From NCBI GenBank assembly GCA_031553655.1, contig JAVBLG010000005.1, forward strand, positions 1-52,970: 52,970 bases of DNA, written 5' to 3'. This DNA comes from JAVBLG01 sp031553655 (GTDB taxonomy: Bacteria > Desulfobacterota > Desulfovibrionia > Desulfovibrionales > Desulfovibrionaceae). Below, piece by piece: positions 43,433-51,202 of the stretch (the stretch's first letter is position 1; each line of letters starts with the position of its first letter). Position numbers and translations under genes: made by a program. The notes under the pieces were generated by a model, which saw nothing but the letters and a program-made list of their open reading frames with translations, searched no databases and was not told the origin of the DNA.

Positions 43433-45542
43433 ATAACCTCACTCGTCCCAGGGGTTGCACCGATATTTCGGGCGTAAGCTCCTGATAGGCCAGCACCGGC
43501 AGTTCGAAATATTCCGTTTCAATCAACCTGCGCACATAGCGCCTTATGTCCATAGAGGCCATGAGCACCGGGCGTTGGGTGGAGTTGAGCCCCGCCCCGC
43601 AGGCGTCGCCCACGGCCTTCAAAAAGCGCCTGGTAGTGTCGGGGTCCAGGGCCAGGAAAGCTCCGGCGGAGGTTTGCCGTACGGCCTTGCGGATGACTTC
43701 TTCAGTTTGCGGCTCCATAAGTATGGCCGGAAGCATGTTTTGGCCCCGGGAATGAGCATAGCTGATCTGGCGCTTTAGAGCTCCGCGCACATATTCCGTA
43801 AGCATGACCGCGTCTTTTTCTCTGGGGCTCCATTCAATCAGCGCCTCAAGCACGGTGCGTAAATCGCGTATGGAAATGCGTTCTTGCACAAGGCGCTGAA
43901 AAATTTCGGCAATGCGTTGGGTGGCCAGGAGGCGCGAGGCCTCGCGCACCAGATCCGGGGCGCGTTCCTCCATGCGGTCGAGCAGGTATTTTGTTTCCTG
44001 CATGCCAAGAAAGGACGCCGCATGGCGCGAAAGAACAAATGAAAGGTGGTAGGCCAGAATACGGGCGTGTCCCATGCTGGTTATGCCGGTTTTTTCCAGA
44101 GACGCGGCCACAGAGTCGGATACCCATATGGAATCCACATCGGGCAGAAATTTGGGGCCGCTTTGCGCTTCCACCCCAAGCATGGCCAGATTGTCCGCCG
44201 TTTCTCTGGCAATGGACATGCCTTTGAGCATCTGGCCTCGCGACATGGGAATTTCATTCACATTGAGCAGATAGGATAATTCGCCTAAATTGGAATTGAG
44301 GCGAATATTGATGCCGGGAAAAGGCACCCCCAAATCAAAATAAAGGGCGCGGCGCAGGGCGGCCAATTCGCGGTTTAGGGAATCGTAATCTAAGCTTTCA
44401 CCCAAGTCTGGAGATATATCCAAAATAATCGGCACAGTGGGTGCGAAATCGTCGGTGGCGTCTCTGCCTGCTCCGGAGGTGAAGTCCGAACTTTTTCCTC
44501 CGGCGGCCGGGGCCAGGGAGCGGGCCAGATCCTTTCTGGCGTCGCGCGGGCCGGGCTGTGTCGCCAAGTGATCAAGCACAAAGCCGAAGCCGCCCACGGC
44601 CGCGGCCAGGGTAAAAAGTTGAATTTTGGGAAAGCCCGGCACCAGGGCGAAAATAAAAATCAGCCCGCCCGCCATGAGCAAGGCCTTGGGATGAGCAAAA
44701 ATCTGCTGCCCGATTTGCGCGCCGACGTCGCCGTTGGAATCTCCGGAGCGCGTAATGAGCACACCGGCCGAAATGGACACCAGCAGCGACGGGATCTGCG
44801 AAACCAGGCCGTCGCCTATGGTCAGAATGCCGTATTCCCGCACGGCGTCGCCCATGGTCATGCCGCGTTGCGACATGCCTATGGCCATGCCGCCCACAAT
44901 ATTCACCACGGCCACAATCATGCTGGCGATGGCGTCACCCTTGACAAATTTCATTGCGCCGTCCATGGCCCCATACATCTGGCTTTCAAGCTGCACGCGC
45001 TCGCGGCGCTTTTGAGCTTCGGCCATGTCTATGACTCCGGCGCGCATGTCAGCATCAATGGACATTTGCTTGCCGGGCATGGCGTCGAGGGTAAAGCGCG
45101 CGCCCACCTCGGCCACGCGTTCCGAGCCCTTGGCTATGACTATGAACTGCACGATGGTGAGAATGACAAAAATTACCGCCCCCACCACAAAGTTGCCGCC
45201 CAGGGCGAACTCGCCGAAGGTAAAGATAATTTCACCGGCATCGGCCTGAAGCAAAATAAGGCGGGCGGTGCAGATGTTCAGCGACACGCGGAACAGAGTG
45301 GTAAACAGCAGCATGGTGGGAAAAACGGAAAAATCCAGAACCGTTTTCACATACATGGCCATCATGAGCATGAGAAAGGAAATGGCCATGTTGAAGCCGA
45401 TGAGCGTGTCCACCAGCCAGGTGGGCAAGGGCACAATCATCATGGAAATGACGCAGATCAGCATAAAAATAACGCTGACGTCATTGTGTCTGGTCATGCT
45501 TCCGATCAGCGGGCCGGTGCGGCTCAGCGCCTGCCGTATCAT
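43431..45542 (-). CDS. sctV: T3SS export gate protein SctV
   Basis: A 703-residue FlhA/LcrD-family protein: about eight membrane helices (20-320) and a large cytosolic domain that forms the nonameric export ring. The FHIPEP signature is present as ARFTLDAMPGKQMSIDADM (148-166). The ATG at 45542 (MIRQALSR) is preferred over the upstream frame start because it gives a normal length and overlaps the sctY stop as ATGA with a GGGAG upstream. SctV binds chaperone-substrate complexes and, in Yersinia, the SctX/SctY pair encoded just upstream. Confidence 0.96.
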   Translation of the reverse strand: MIRQALSRTGPLIGSMTRHNDVSVIFMLICVISMMIVPLPTWLVDTLIGFNMAISFLMLMMAMYVKTVLDFSVFPTMLLFTTLFRVSLNICTARLILLQADAGEIIFTFGEFALGGNFVVGAVIFVILTIVQFIVIAKGSERVAEVGARFTLDAMPGKQMSIDADMRAGVIDMAEAQKRRERVQLESQMYGAMDGAMKFVKGDAIASMIVAVVNIVGGMAIGMSQRGMTMGDAVREYGILTIGDGLVSQIPSLLVSISAGVLITRSGDSNGDVGAQIGQQIFAHPKALLMAGGLIFIFALVPGFPKIQLFTLAAAVGGFGFVLDHLATQPGPRDARKDLARSLAPAAGGKSSDFTSGAGRDATDDFAPTVPIILDISPDLGESLDYDSLNRELAALRRALYFDLGVPFPGINIRLNSNLGELSYLLNVNEIPMSRGQMLKGMSIARETADNLAMLGVEAQSGPKFLPDVDSIWVSDSVAASLEKTGITSMGHARILAYHLSFVLSRHAASFLGMQETKYLLDRMEERAPDLVREASRLLATQRIAEIFQRLVQERISIRDLRTVLEALIEWSPREKDAVMLTEYVRGALKRQISYAHSRGQNMLPAILMEPQTEEVIRKAVRQTSAGAFLALDPDTTRRFLKAVGDACGAGLNSTQRPVLMASMDIRRYVRRLIETEYFELPVLAYQELTPEISVQPLGRVRL

Positions 45543-45880
45543 ATTGAATCTCCCAGAACGGCCCGCGCCTCTTTTCCGCGCCCGCAAAGCCATAACGCCC
45601 TGGCCTTCATCAGGCGCAACCCGGCTCCTTTCATGTCCGTGCCGTTGGTCTCAGCCTTGTCCAACAGGTCAAGAACCCTTTCCGGGTCGCAATTTTTTTT
45701 GGCCAGCTCCACGGCGGCCAAGCCCATATTGGCCCGCGCGTCCGAAGGGTCAAGTACGGACAATCCGGCATATACTCTTTCGGCCCGCTCCATAAATCCG
45801 GCGCGCAAAAAAAGCCAGGCCAGCACGTGCAGGGCCTGGCGTTCGTCTACTGTAAAATTGTCTTCGGGCAAGAGGGTCAT
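45539..45880 (-). CDS. sctY: T3SS SctY-like TPR protein (YscY family)
   Basis: A 113-residue soluble TPR-type protein (LHVLAWLFLRAGFMERAERVYAGLSVLDPSDARANMGLAAVELA in pieces). Yersinia YscY is 114 residues and also a TPR-like partner of YscX and YscV. Identification rests on length, fold and position: immediately after the sctX-like gene and before sctV, each joined by ATGA overlaps, exactly as yscX-yscY-yscV. A sequence search would be needed to confirm. Confidence 0.7.
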   Translation of the reverse strand: MTLLPEDNFTVDERQALHVLAWLFLRAGFMERAERVYAGLSVLDPSDARANMGLAAVELAKKNCDPERVLDLLDKAETNGTDMKGAGLRLMKARALWLCGRGKEARAVLGDSI

Positions 45881-46245
45881 CCTTTAATCAACAGCCCCAT
45901 ATATGTATTGAGCAGTTCCCTGTTTTCCAGCAGCGGATCAAGCTCTTTTTCCAATAGCTCGCGCAGGGCCGGAGAACCGCTTTTTCCGCTCAATTTTTCC
46001 GCGCAGCGGGCCAGGCAGGCCGAAAATACCGCTGGTTGCACCAGTGTTCCGTCGCCCACGTCGGGGCAGAGCGCCTCTTCCACGATGCGCGCGGTATTGG
46101 AAGGCGCATAGAGGGCCTCCAGCCCTGCTTCAGACAAAGCATTAGCCGCCATTTGCCTGTATTGCGGCAAAGATGCGCCTCTGGCCGGTTCCTCCAGAAC
46201 ATTTTGTATGCCCAGATCCGGGTCAAGCAGATTTATTCTGGCCAT
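45877..46245 (-). CDS. sctX: T3SS SctX-like export factor (YscX family)
   Basis: A 122-residue protein, the same length as Yersinia YscX. It has a polar N-terminus with LGIQNVLEE (YscX has LGIEKLS), a middle LEALYAPSN segment, and a hydrophobic/helical C-terminus ending LLNTYMGLLIKG (YscX ends LLQIILNLLHKV). YscX is an early secreted factor needed for export, bound by YscY and YscV. The start is an ATG without a clear ribosome site; the stop overlaps sctY as ATGA. Similarity is modest, so the call depends on gene order. Confidence 0.65.
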   Translation of the reverse strand: MARINLLDPDLGIQNVLEEPARGASLPQYRQMAANALSEAGLEALYAPSNTARIVEEALCPDVGDGTLVQPAVFSACLARCAEKLSGKSGSPALRELLEKELDPLLENRELLNTYMGLLIKG

Positions 46246-46269
46246 TTTGCTAATCGAGTATGTTAAATA

Positions 46270-46647
46270 TTAAAAACCAGCAATTTCATCGGCCTGATCA
46301 GCCAGAAAGCGTATGGCGTTTTCCAACAGAGAGGCGCGTACCCGGCTGAGTGGAAAGCGCGTCAGCAAAATCAGCCGATCCCTGTGCAGTCCGCCAGCCA
46401 ATGGGTATTGGCTGTTGCCGCGCCAGGAGCAGCGGGTGAGCAAACGGCGCGGCAAATCGACATCGGATGGTGTAACCGGGCGCGCCACATGAATCAGCAG
46501 CTCGTCTTCCCCTTCCGTCCCTTCTCGTAACTCCAGAGTGAAAGAACCAAGACCCCGCACGTCCATCGCGGCTATGCCCCTTTCATCCAGGGCCAGGTCG
46601 GGCAGGCCTAGCTTGCGGCCGAATTCGCCTATTTCATGTTCGATCAT
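46270..46647 (-). CDS. SycN-like T3SS chaperone
   Basis: A 125-residue class I-type T3SS chaperone (Yersinia SycN is 123). The N-terminus IGEFGRKLGLPDLALDERGIAAMDVRGLGSFTLEL (split) has the helix then beta-strand order of CesT/SycE folds. The gene lies between the sctW and sctX genes, the same place as sycN between yopN-tyeA and yscX. SycN escorts the gatekeeper YopN, which corresponds to SctW here. No catalytic residues; the assignment is positional plus fold-like pattern. Confidence 0.65.
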   Translation of the reverse strand: MIEHEIGEFGRKLGLPDLALDERGIAAMDVRGLGSFTLELREGTEGEDELLIHVARPVTPSDVDLPRRLLTRCSWRGNSQYPLAGGLHRDRLILLTRFPLSRVRASLLENAIRFLADQADEIAGF

Positions 46648-46726
46648 GTTTCAATCCACAGTCGACTCCCGCCGACGAGCCAGGGCGCGTTGGTCCCGCT
46701 CTTTGCATAGGAGGCTAACACTCCGG

Positions 46727-47953
46727 TCATTGTCCCTGCGCGAGCCAGTCATCTTCCTTTTTTACGGCCCTGTCCACGCATTCCTGCATAACCTCAAGCA
46801 CCCGCAGCCTTCCGGCGTCGTCATTCATAAGGGCAATGGGCATGGATCTGGCCGCGCCCAGCAATTCCTGATAAAATAGGACTTCATGCTCAATATCTGG
46901 TATACGGGCGCGAGAGGCTATTTCCTCTATGTGCATGGCCCCAAGAAAGCGTTCCTCGGCCAGCCCGGCGAGCTTTTCCAGTAGGAACATGGACGTGAAA
47001 CCGCTGCTTCGCGCTTCGGAAACACCATGCACTTTTTCCCAACGCTCCAGAAGTTCCTCGCAGTTACCATGGGCGCTTTGCAGCAGGCGCACTTTGCCCA
47101 GGCTTCCGTTAACAGCGGCCAGACGGTTTTTTTCCATGCTTGGTGTGCTTGACGTCATGTCGGCCGATATGGCCGCGAACATGAAATCCAAAGCCGCCCC
47201 GATTCGATCCTGAAATTTTTCTTTTATAAAAACAAAAGCTTCCATGACGCTTGTAAAATCACAAACCGCGCTGCGGTAAGCATTGCGCAAATCTTCCACG
47301 CTTCCGGCCTGCTCAAAGTCCGGGGCGACCAAAGCGCCGTGAATACCGGCCAGAATGCGCGGCCCTTTTTTGCCTTCCAGAATGGACAAGGCATCGGCCA
47401 CAGCCCGCGCCATGGCCGGGGATGCTCCATTTTTGCGAGTTTCTTCTAACAGACTGTAAAGAGCCACCCAGGTGTCGGTTTCGTCGTAAAACAGGCGTGA
47501 AGCGCGGTTAAGCAGCACTTCTCCGCCCTCCCCGGCAGACAGAGAGCGCCCCAGCTCAAAGAGCCGTTCATCCAGCCCGCGCCCGGCCATAAGCATTTTA
47601 TATTGACGAATACGATCACGCAGAGAGGTATTGTTCTCCTTTTCTCCAAGATGCTCAACTTCGCTTATGTTCCAGCTTGCCTCTTCGCGGGCTTTTTCCA
47701 ACTCTTCCGAGGCCAGTTGCGCGTCATCGTCGTCCTCACTCCAATCGTCAAGCTCGCATTGAGGCGAATCGGTGTCCGGCCCGGTTTCCATGTCCATAGC
47801 TTCGGCGGCTTCGGCCAGAATAGACGGTTGATCGGCAATAATGGAGGCGCTTCGGCCAAGAAAAGCTCCTGTTGCCTGATTCGTCGCGCTTTTGCCCTCC
47901 GCCTTTCCGGCCAGGGCGGCACGCGTGCCGCTTACGGCAAAATCCAAAGGCAT
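46727..47953 (-). CDS. sctW: T3SS gatekeeper SctW (fused YopN-TyeA)
   Basis: A 408-residue protein whose N-terminal region (about 1-110) is low-complexity and acidic (DDWSEDDDDAQLASEE) and whose remainder is helical, with the HrpJ-like YopN domain (about 110-260) and a TyeA-like C-terminal part (about 320-408). Yersinia splits these into YopN and TyeA; this is a single-chain form like MxiC or SepL. The gatekeeper blocks secretion until host contact. The start at 47953 has GGAG 8 bases upstream, while the upstream ATG at 48022 has none. It is the first gene of the minus-strand sct operon. Confidence 0.85.
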   Translation of the reverse strand: MPLDFAVSGTRAALAGKAEGKSATNQATGAFLGRSASIIADQPSILAEAAEAMDMETGPDTDSPQCELDDWSEDDDDAQLASEELEKAREEASWNISEVEHLGEKENNTSLRDRIRQYKMLMAGRGLDERLFELGRSLSAGEGGEVLLNRASRLFYDETDTWVALYSLLEETRKNGASPAMARAVADALSILEGKKGPRILAGIHGALVAPDFEQAGSVEDLRNAYRSAVCDFTSVMEAFVFIKEKFQDRIGAALDFMFAAISADMTSSTPSMEKNRLAAVNGSLGKVRLLQSAHGNCEELLERWEKVHGVSEARSSGFTSMFLLEKLAGLAEERFLGAMHIEEIASRARIPDIEHEVLFYQELLGAARSMPIALMNDDAGRLRVLEVMQECVDRAVKKEDDWLAQGQ

Positions 47954-48016
47954 GGCTATAGCTCCGGATTGAATTTGCTCCAAAATTGAAGCGGTACATG
48001 TGATTAAAATGTGATG

Positions 48017-48031
48017 TGGCAAAAAAGTTGC
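48017..48031 (+). promoter_or_regulatory. Sigma-54-like -24/-12 site (1)
   Basis: TGGCAAAAAAGTTGC has the GG and GC doublets at the exact sigma-54 spacing (TGGCA-N6-TTGC). It would fire rightward toward the LcrG-like operon with a leader of about 400 bases. A chance match in AT-rich DNA cannot be excluded. Confidence 0.5.
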
Positions 48032-48040
48032 GCAATGCGT

Positions 48041-48231
48041 ATTTTATCGCATGAACCGCTTTCAAAAATCAACTACATCAGGACTACATCAAAATTACAT
48101 CAAGACTACACCAATGCTGAATTTTATCGCGTCTTGTTGCGCAAAAGCGCAAATTTGATATAACGACGCATTGTGTATGTTGCGCGCCGCAATGTTCATT
48201 CTGTTTTCACAGCGTCGGAATACGATAAAAT
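48041..48231. promoter_or_regulatory. Three copies of an ATTTTATCG motif in the divergent T3SS region
   Basis: ATTTTATCGC occurs at 48041-48050 and 48121-48130, exactly 80 bases apart, and its reverse complement (CGATAAAAT) at 48223-48231. Each forward copy lies close to a TTGCGC element. The arrangement suggests binding sites for one regulator controlling both divergent T3SS transcripts. Confidence 0.5.
48070..48113 (+). repeat. Four 11-bp phased direct repeats
   Basis: Units CAACTACATCA, GGACTACATCA, AAATTACATCA and AGACTACACCA are tandem with an 11-base period, one helical turn. They put the same DNA face forward four times and lie about 190-230 bases upstream of sigma-54-like site 2, a typical distance for an enhancer of the activator encoded in the operon. 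Confidence 0.8.
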
Positions 48232-48301
48232 ACCACTATGGAACAAAGTTGGCAGCGCGGCCTTTTTGCAGGCAACTTCATTTTTGATTCTTTATAGAAT
48301 G

Positions 48302-48318
48302 TGGCACTATTGTTGGCA
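48302..48318 (+). promoter_or_regulatory. Sigma-54-like -24/-12 site (2)
   Basis: TGGCACTATTGTTGGCA has a perfect -24 TGGCAC and TTG at the -12 position, but the -12 GC doublet reads GG. It lies about 130 bases before the first plus-strand gene and downstream of the phased repeats. Confidence 0.45.
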
Positions 48319-48445
48319 AATGAACAGGCGGATAAATCGTATGTGCACATAATCTTGCTTCGGAGCGCCAATTACATGCAGGTTACAGTGTTGGTACGGC
48401 TTATGCTAATGCATGTTCAACCTCACTTTTTTTCAGGAGTACATT

Positions 48446-48730
48446 ATGTCTTTTGAAGAACAAATGAAGCATCAGGAAACTGAGCTGGAAAATCTTAGAA
48501 GTGAATTGTCCCGTCTTAACGCGGAACTTGATCGCGCCCTCAAGGAAGCAGGCGTGAGCGAAGGTCAGATGAGCGTGTCCGAAGACGACCTGCCCCCGGA
48601 CGCTCGCAAGGCCTGGGAGGGCATAAAGGAAGCCGCCCGCCGCGCTGGTGAAGAACGCAAAGCCAGGGCCGAAGCCGCGATTCCCGGCAAGTCTTCGGGA
48701 GGGACGCGCAGAGGGGCCGTTCGCGTGTAA
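48446..48730 (+). CDS. LcrG-like small coiled-coil T3SS protein
   Basis: A 94-residue protein; Yersinia LcrG has 95. The N-terminal 40 residues form a coiled coil (FEEQMKHQETELENLRSELSRLNAELDRAL, split), a central DDLPPDARKAWEGIKEA resembles the LcrG PAERELLDEIK segment, and the basic tail ends RRGAVRV where LcrG ends MRGQII. LcrG plugs secretion and binds the tip protein LcrV. It is the first gene of the plus-strand unit, with AGGAGT 6 bases upstream, and lies two positions before the LcrH-YopB-like genes' set, as lcrG does. The sequence likeness is weak; position and length carry the call. Confidence 0.5.
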   Translation: MSFEEQMKHQETELENLRSELSRLNAELDRALKEAGVSEGQMSVSEDDLPPDARKAWEGIKEAARRAGEERKARAEAAIPGKSSGGTRRGAVRV

Positions 48731-48790
48731 ATAGTGCCGTCATGAGCGCTTTTTCGCTTGAAAAGCTAAAATCAAAGAAAGGATAAAGCC

Positions 48791-49267
48791 ATGAGCAGCA
48801 TCAATGCAACCAGCAGCTTCGGCGGCATAAACGACATCGATCTGGGACCGGCCGGCAGCGTGCAGATCATGTATGCCAAGCTCCAGCTTCTTATGAGCGC
48901 CCAGTGCAAGACCCAGGCTGAAAAGTACATGAATGACATTCAGGGCATTCAGGCCGAACAGCGCGAAGCCGCCAAGATGATTGAACTGGCCCGCCAGCTC
49001 AAGCAGCAGGGCAAGCCCCCCACCGACGAGCTGAAGCAGTGGATGAAGGATCGCGGGCTTGAGGCGATCAACAGCGGCAAGCCCGAAGACTGGGACGTGA
49101 ATATAAAGAAGATAACCAGCTATCAGGAAACTGTGGGCAACAAGACGCAAACCCTCATGGTTTACCTTCAGGACTTTATCGGACAGTACAACTCCTATTT
49201 GCAGGGCGCGAGTTCTTCCATCAATGACGCCAAGAATGTGCTGACTTCTCTCGCCAGAGGCCAGTAG
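48791..49267 (+). CDS. Paralogous coiled-coil T3SS protein A (filament/tip candidate)
   Basis: A 158-residue acidic helical protein with no signal peptide. Features: GGINDIDLGPAGSVQIMYAKLQLLMSAQCK (residues 11-40, in pieces), then helices, and a C-terminal QDFIGQYNSYLQGASSSINDAKNVLTSL. The ends are shared with two downstream genes in the same unit. Long helices and a C-terminal amphipathic coiled coil are the pattern of extracellular T3SS filament and tip proteins such as EspA, SseB and EseB, but I cannot confirm membership. It follows the LcrG-like gene in the position occupied by lcrV in Yersinia. Normal ribosome site AAAGGA. Confidence 0.65.
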   Translation: MSSINATSSFGGINDIDLGPAGSVQIMYAKLQLLMSAQCKTQAEKYMNDIQGIQAEQREAAKMIELARQLKQQGKPPTDELKQWMKDRGLEAINSGKPEDWDVNIKKITSYQETVGNKTQTLMVYLQDFIGQYNSYLQGASSSINDAKNVLTSLARGQ

Positions 49268-49317
49268 GAGCTGAACTCCTGAGATAGCGCCAACGAAGCC
49301 GAATTAGGGAGAATACC

Positions 49318-49779
49318 ATGATTGACGAGATGCGGACGCCGGAACAGCGTATGGATGCGGCCCTGGATAAGGCGGGGCATCTGCTTGAAAGCGGGGCCGC
49401 CGGACTTTCCGCTCCCGAGGCGGACGAAGCTTGGAACAACTTAAACAGGTTGCGCGAAAGTCTGGCCGACAAAAACTTGAGATATAAGTCGGCTATGTTG
49501 CTTATTTTTACTAAAAATATGATCGAGTCCCTTGAAGTAACGGCGGCCAAGGAAGGGGATGGCAATTTGGGCCGGGCCGCCGCCATGTTCAAAAAGATTT
49601 TCATGCCGCTGGGTCGGGCTATTTTTGGCAAAGATGTTCTGGAATTGGAAAATTCCGGTGAAGCGCGGAAGTATTTTACCGAAAATAATATGAATTTTGA
49701 CCCCGACTCTCCCGAAGGCGGAAGGTTTGTGGAGCATATCAGGCTGAAGTTGCGGGAAGTCACCGACGGGAAGGCATAG
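49318..49779 (+). CDS. Helical protein of unknown function within the T3SS unit
   Basis: A 153-residue soluble helical protein with no signal peptide or cysteine. The middle LLIFTKNMIESLE is hydrophobic, and the C-terminal GEARKYFTENNMNFDPDSPEG resembles the middle module of the paralogues (LKKFFEENGLVLVPKGSNG in the next gene; LKQWMKDRGLEAI in the previous), so it may be a diverged relative without the DIDLGP start. A chaperone or co-secreted role is possible. GGGAG lies 7 bases before the ATG. Spacing is tight on both sides, so it is in the same unit. Confidence 0.6.
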   Translation: MIDEMRTPEQRMDAALDKAGHLLESGAAGLSAPEADEAWNNLNRLRESLADKNLRYKSAMLLIFTKNMIESLEVTAAKEGDGNLGRAAAMFKKIFMPLGRAIFGKDVLELENSGEARKYFTENNMNFDPDSPEGGRFVEHIRLKLREVTDGKA

Positions 49780-49859
49780 TCCCTGTTCGGGAACGAAACG
49801 GAATTCAGTCGATTGCGTTGAAAATTCGTCTTTAAAGGACGGAAAACAGGAGCGTGATT

Positions 49860-50558
49860 ATGATACGCGTTGATTCTCCACACACATCGGGCGCGGGCGG
49901 CATCGGCGACATCGATTTGGGGCCCAACGGCAGTGTCCAGCTTATGTTCGCCAAGCTTCAGCTGCTCATGGCCAATGAAGCCAAGGTGAAGGCGGAAACC
50001 TGCATCCAGAAGATAGAAAGCGTGCAGGACGATCAGCAGAAGGCGCTCAAGCTGATCAGCAAGGCCCGCAACCTGCAAAATGATGCCAAGACTGATGTCA
50101 ACGCGCCTGCCGAGATAAAGTTCGTCAGAAATGCTTTAAACGCGGGACTCTCCATAATCGAGTTTTTATTAAAGGCTGTGGCGCCCCCCAGTGAGAGAGA
50201 GTTTGTGAAGCAGATGATCAATCTCTCAAGGGCGTTTGCCGATGGCATGTGCGACATTATGAACTTTATACTTAATCCCAATCCTTATAAGTCCGAAATT
50301 ACTCCGGAACTTAAGAAGTTTTTCGAAGAAAACGGGTTGGTGCTCGTACCCAAGGGCAGCAACGGCTGGATCAATGAAAAGGAGTGGGAATTGAATATCA
50401 AGACCTTGGATACCTTTCAGAACACCCTGCCGGCCATGACCCAGACCATGATGATTCAGGCACAGAATTTTATGGGACAGTATAATTCCTTCATGATCGG
50501 AGCCTCCAGCGCCATAAGCGAAGCCAAGGCCACCTTGAACAGTTTGCAAAAGGCTTAA
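49860..50558 (+). CDS. Paralogous coiled-coil T3SS protein C with a 70-residue insert
   Basis: A 232-residue relative of the genes on each side. The start GGIGDIDLGPNGSVQLMFAKLQLLMANEAK (split) and the end NFMGQYNSFMIGASSAISEAKATLNSL match them closely. Between residues 76 and 147 it has about 70 extra residues containing hydrophobic helices (LNAGLSIIEFLLKAV, FADGMCDIMNFIL) absent from the paralogues. The insert could be a membrane-touching or host-facing module. AGGAG lies 7 bases before the ATG at 49860; an upstream GTG is not needed. Confidence 0.65.
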   Translation: MIRVDSPHTSGAGGIGDIDLGPNGSVQLMFAKLQLLMANEAKVKAETCIQKIESVQDDQQKALKLISKARNLQNDAKTDVNAPAEIKFVRNALNAGLSIIEFLLKAVAPPSEREFVKQMINLSRAFADGMCDIMNFILNPNPYKSEITPELKKFFEENGLVLVPKGSNGWINEKEWELNIKTLDTFQNTLPAMTQTMMIQAQNFMGQYNSFMIGASSAISEAKATLNSLQKA

Positions 50559-50595
50559 TCCGCCTCACGGCGTTGCATCGAATGAGGATATAGCC

Positions 50596-51075
50596 ATGAA
50601 CAGCGTAAATCCGGCGAACGCATCCAATACAGGAAAGATTGAAGACATAAACCTCGGCCCGGCCGACAGCCTTCAGCTTATGTTCGTCAAGCTCCAGCTT
50701 GTAATGAGCGCCGAATGCAAGGTCCAGGCCGAAAGGTGCATGAACCAGATTCGCAATATACAGGCGGAGCAGGAGCAGGCCGCCATCATGATTGAGCTAG
50801 CCCAGCGTTTCAAGGTAAGCGAGCACAAGCCGTCCAGGGAAATGACGGAATGGATGGGCGAACGCAATATGAAGCCGGTGGATAACGACACCAGGGAAGC
50901 CTGGGACGTTACCATAAGAACACTGGCCAACTATCAGGAAAGCATCGGCTCGCAGCAACAGACCTTGATGACCTTTTTGCAGGATTTCATGGGCCAGTAC
51001 AGCTCTTATTTGCAGGGGGCCAGCGCCGCCATCGGTGAGGCCAGATCCACTCTTGGATCACTGATCAGAGCATAG
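50596..51075 (+). CDS. Paralogous coiled-coil T3SS protein D (filament/tip candidate)
   Basis: A 159-residue protein colinear with the first paralogue: IEDINLGPADSLQLMFVKLQLVMSAECKVQAE at the start, REMTEWMGERNM in the middle and QDFMGQYSSYLQGASAAIGEARSTLGSL at the end. Its stop is followed one base later by a palindrome of about 126 bases, after which a fresh promoter drives the chaperone and translocator genes; this suggests the first half of the plus-strand unit may end here. AGGA precedes the ATG. Confidence 0.65.
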   Translation: MNSVNPANASNTGKIEDINLGPADSLQLMFVKLQLVMSAECKVQAERCMNQIRNIQAEQEQAAIMIELAQRFKVSEHKPSREMTEWMGERNMKPVDNDTREAWDVTIRTLANYQESIGSQQQTLMTFLQDFMGQYSSYLQGASAAIGEARSTLGSLIRA

Positions 51076-51076
51076 C

Positions 51077-51202
51077 CACGAGGTTCTTTTTGTCTCTGCC
51101 TGCGTTAAAAAGTTTTTTTTTATTCAGGTCGAGTACCAGAAGAGTACGCTCCCTTCATAAAAAAGCTTTTTGCCTTGGCAGAGAACAAAAATATTCCTCG
51201 TG
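51077..51202. repeat. 126-bp imperfect palindrome between T3SS gene sets
   Basis: CACGAGGTTCTTTTTGTCTC (from 51077) is the near reverse complement of GAGAACAAAAATATTCCTCG (ending 51202), and an inner TTAAAAAGTTTTTTTTTA / AAAAAAGCTTTTTG stem follows. The shape is like the 4011-4156 element but the sequence differs. It may end transcription in both directions or be a MITE remnant. Confidence 0.7.

Noticed and set aside
44568..45887. Long plus-strand open frame antisense to sctV
   Set aside because: Composition is His/Gly-rich nonsense mirroring SctV codons; SctV is unambiguous.
48302..48318. Treating sigma-54-like site 2 as a perfect sigma-54 promoter
   Set aside because: The -12 doublet is GG instead of GC; it is kept only as a candidate.
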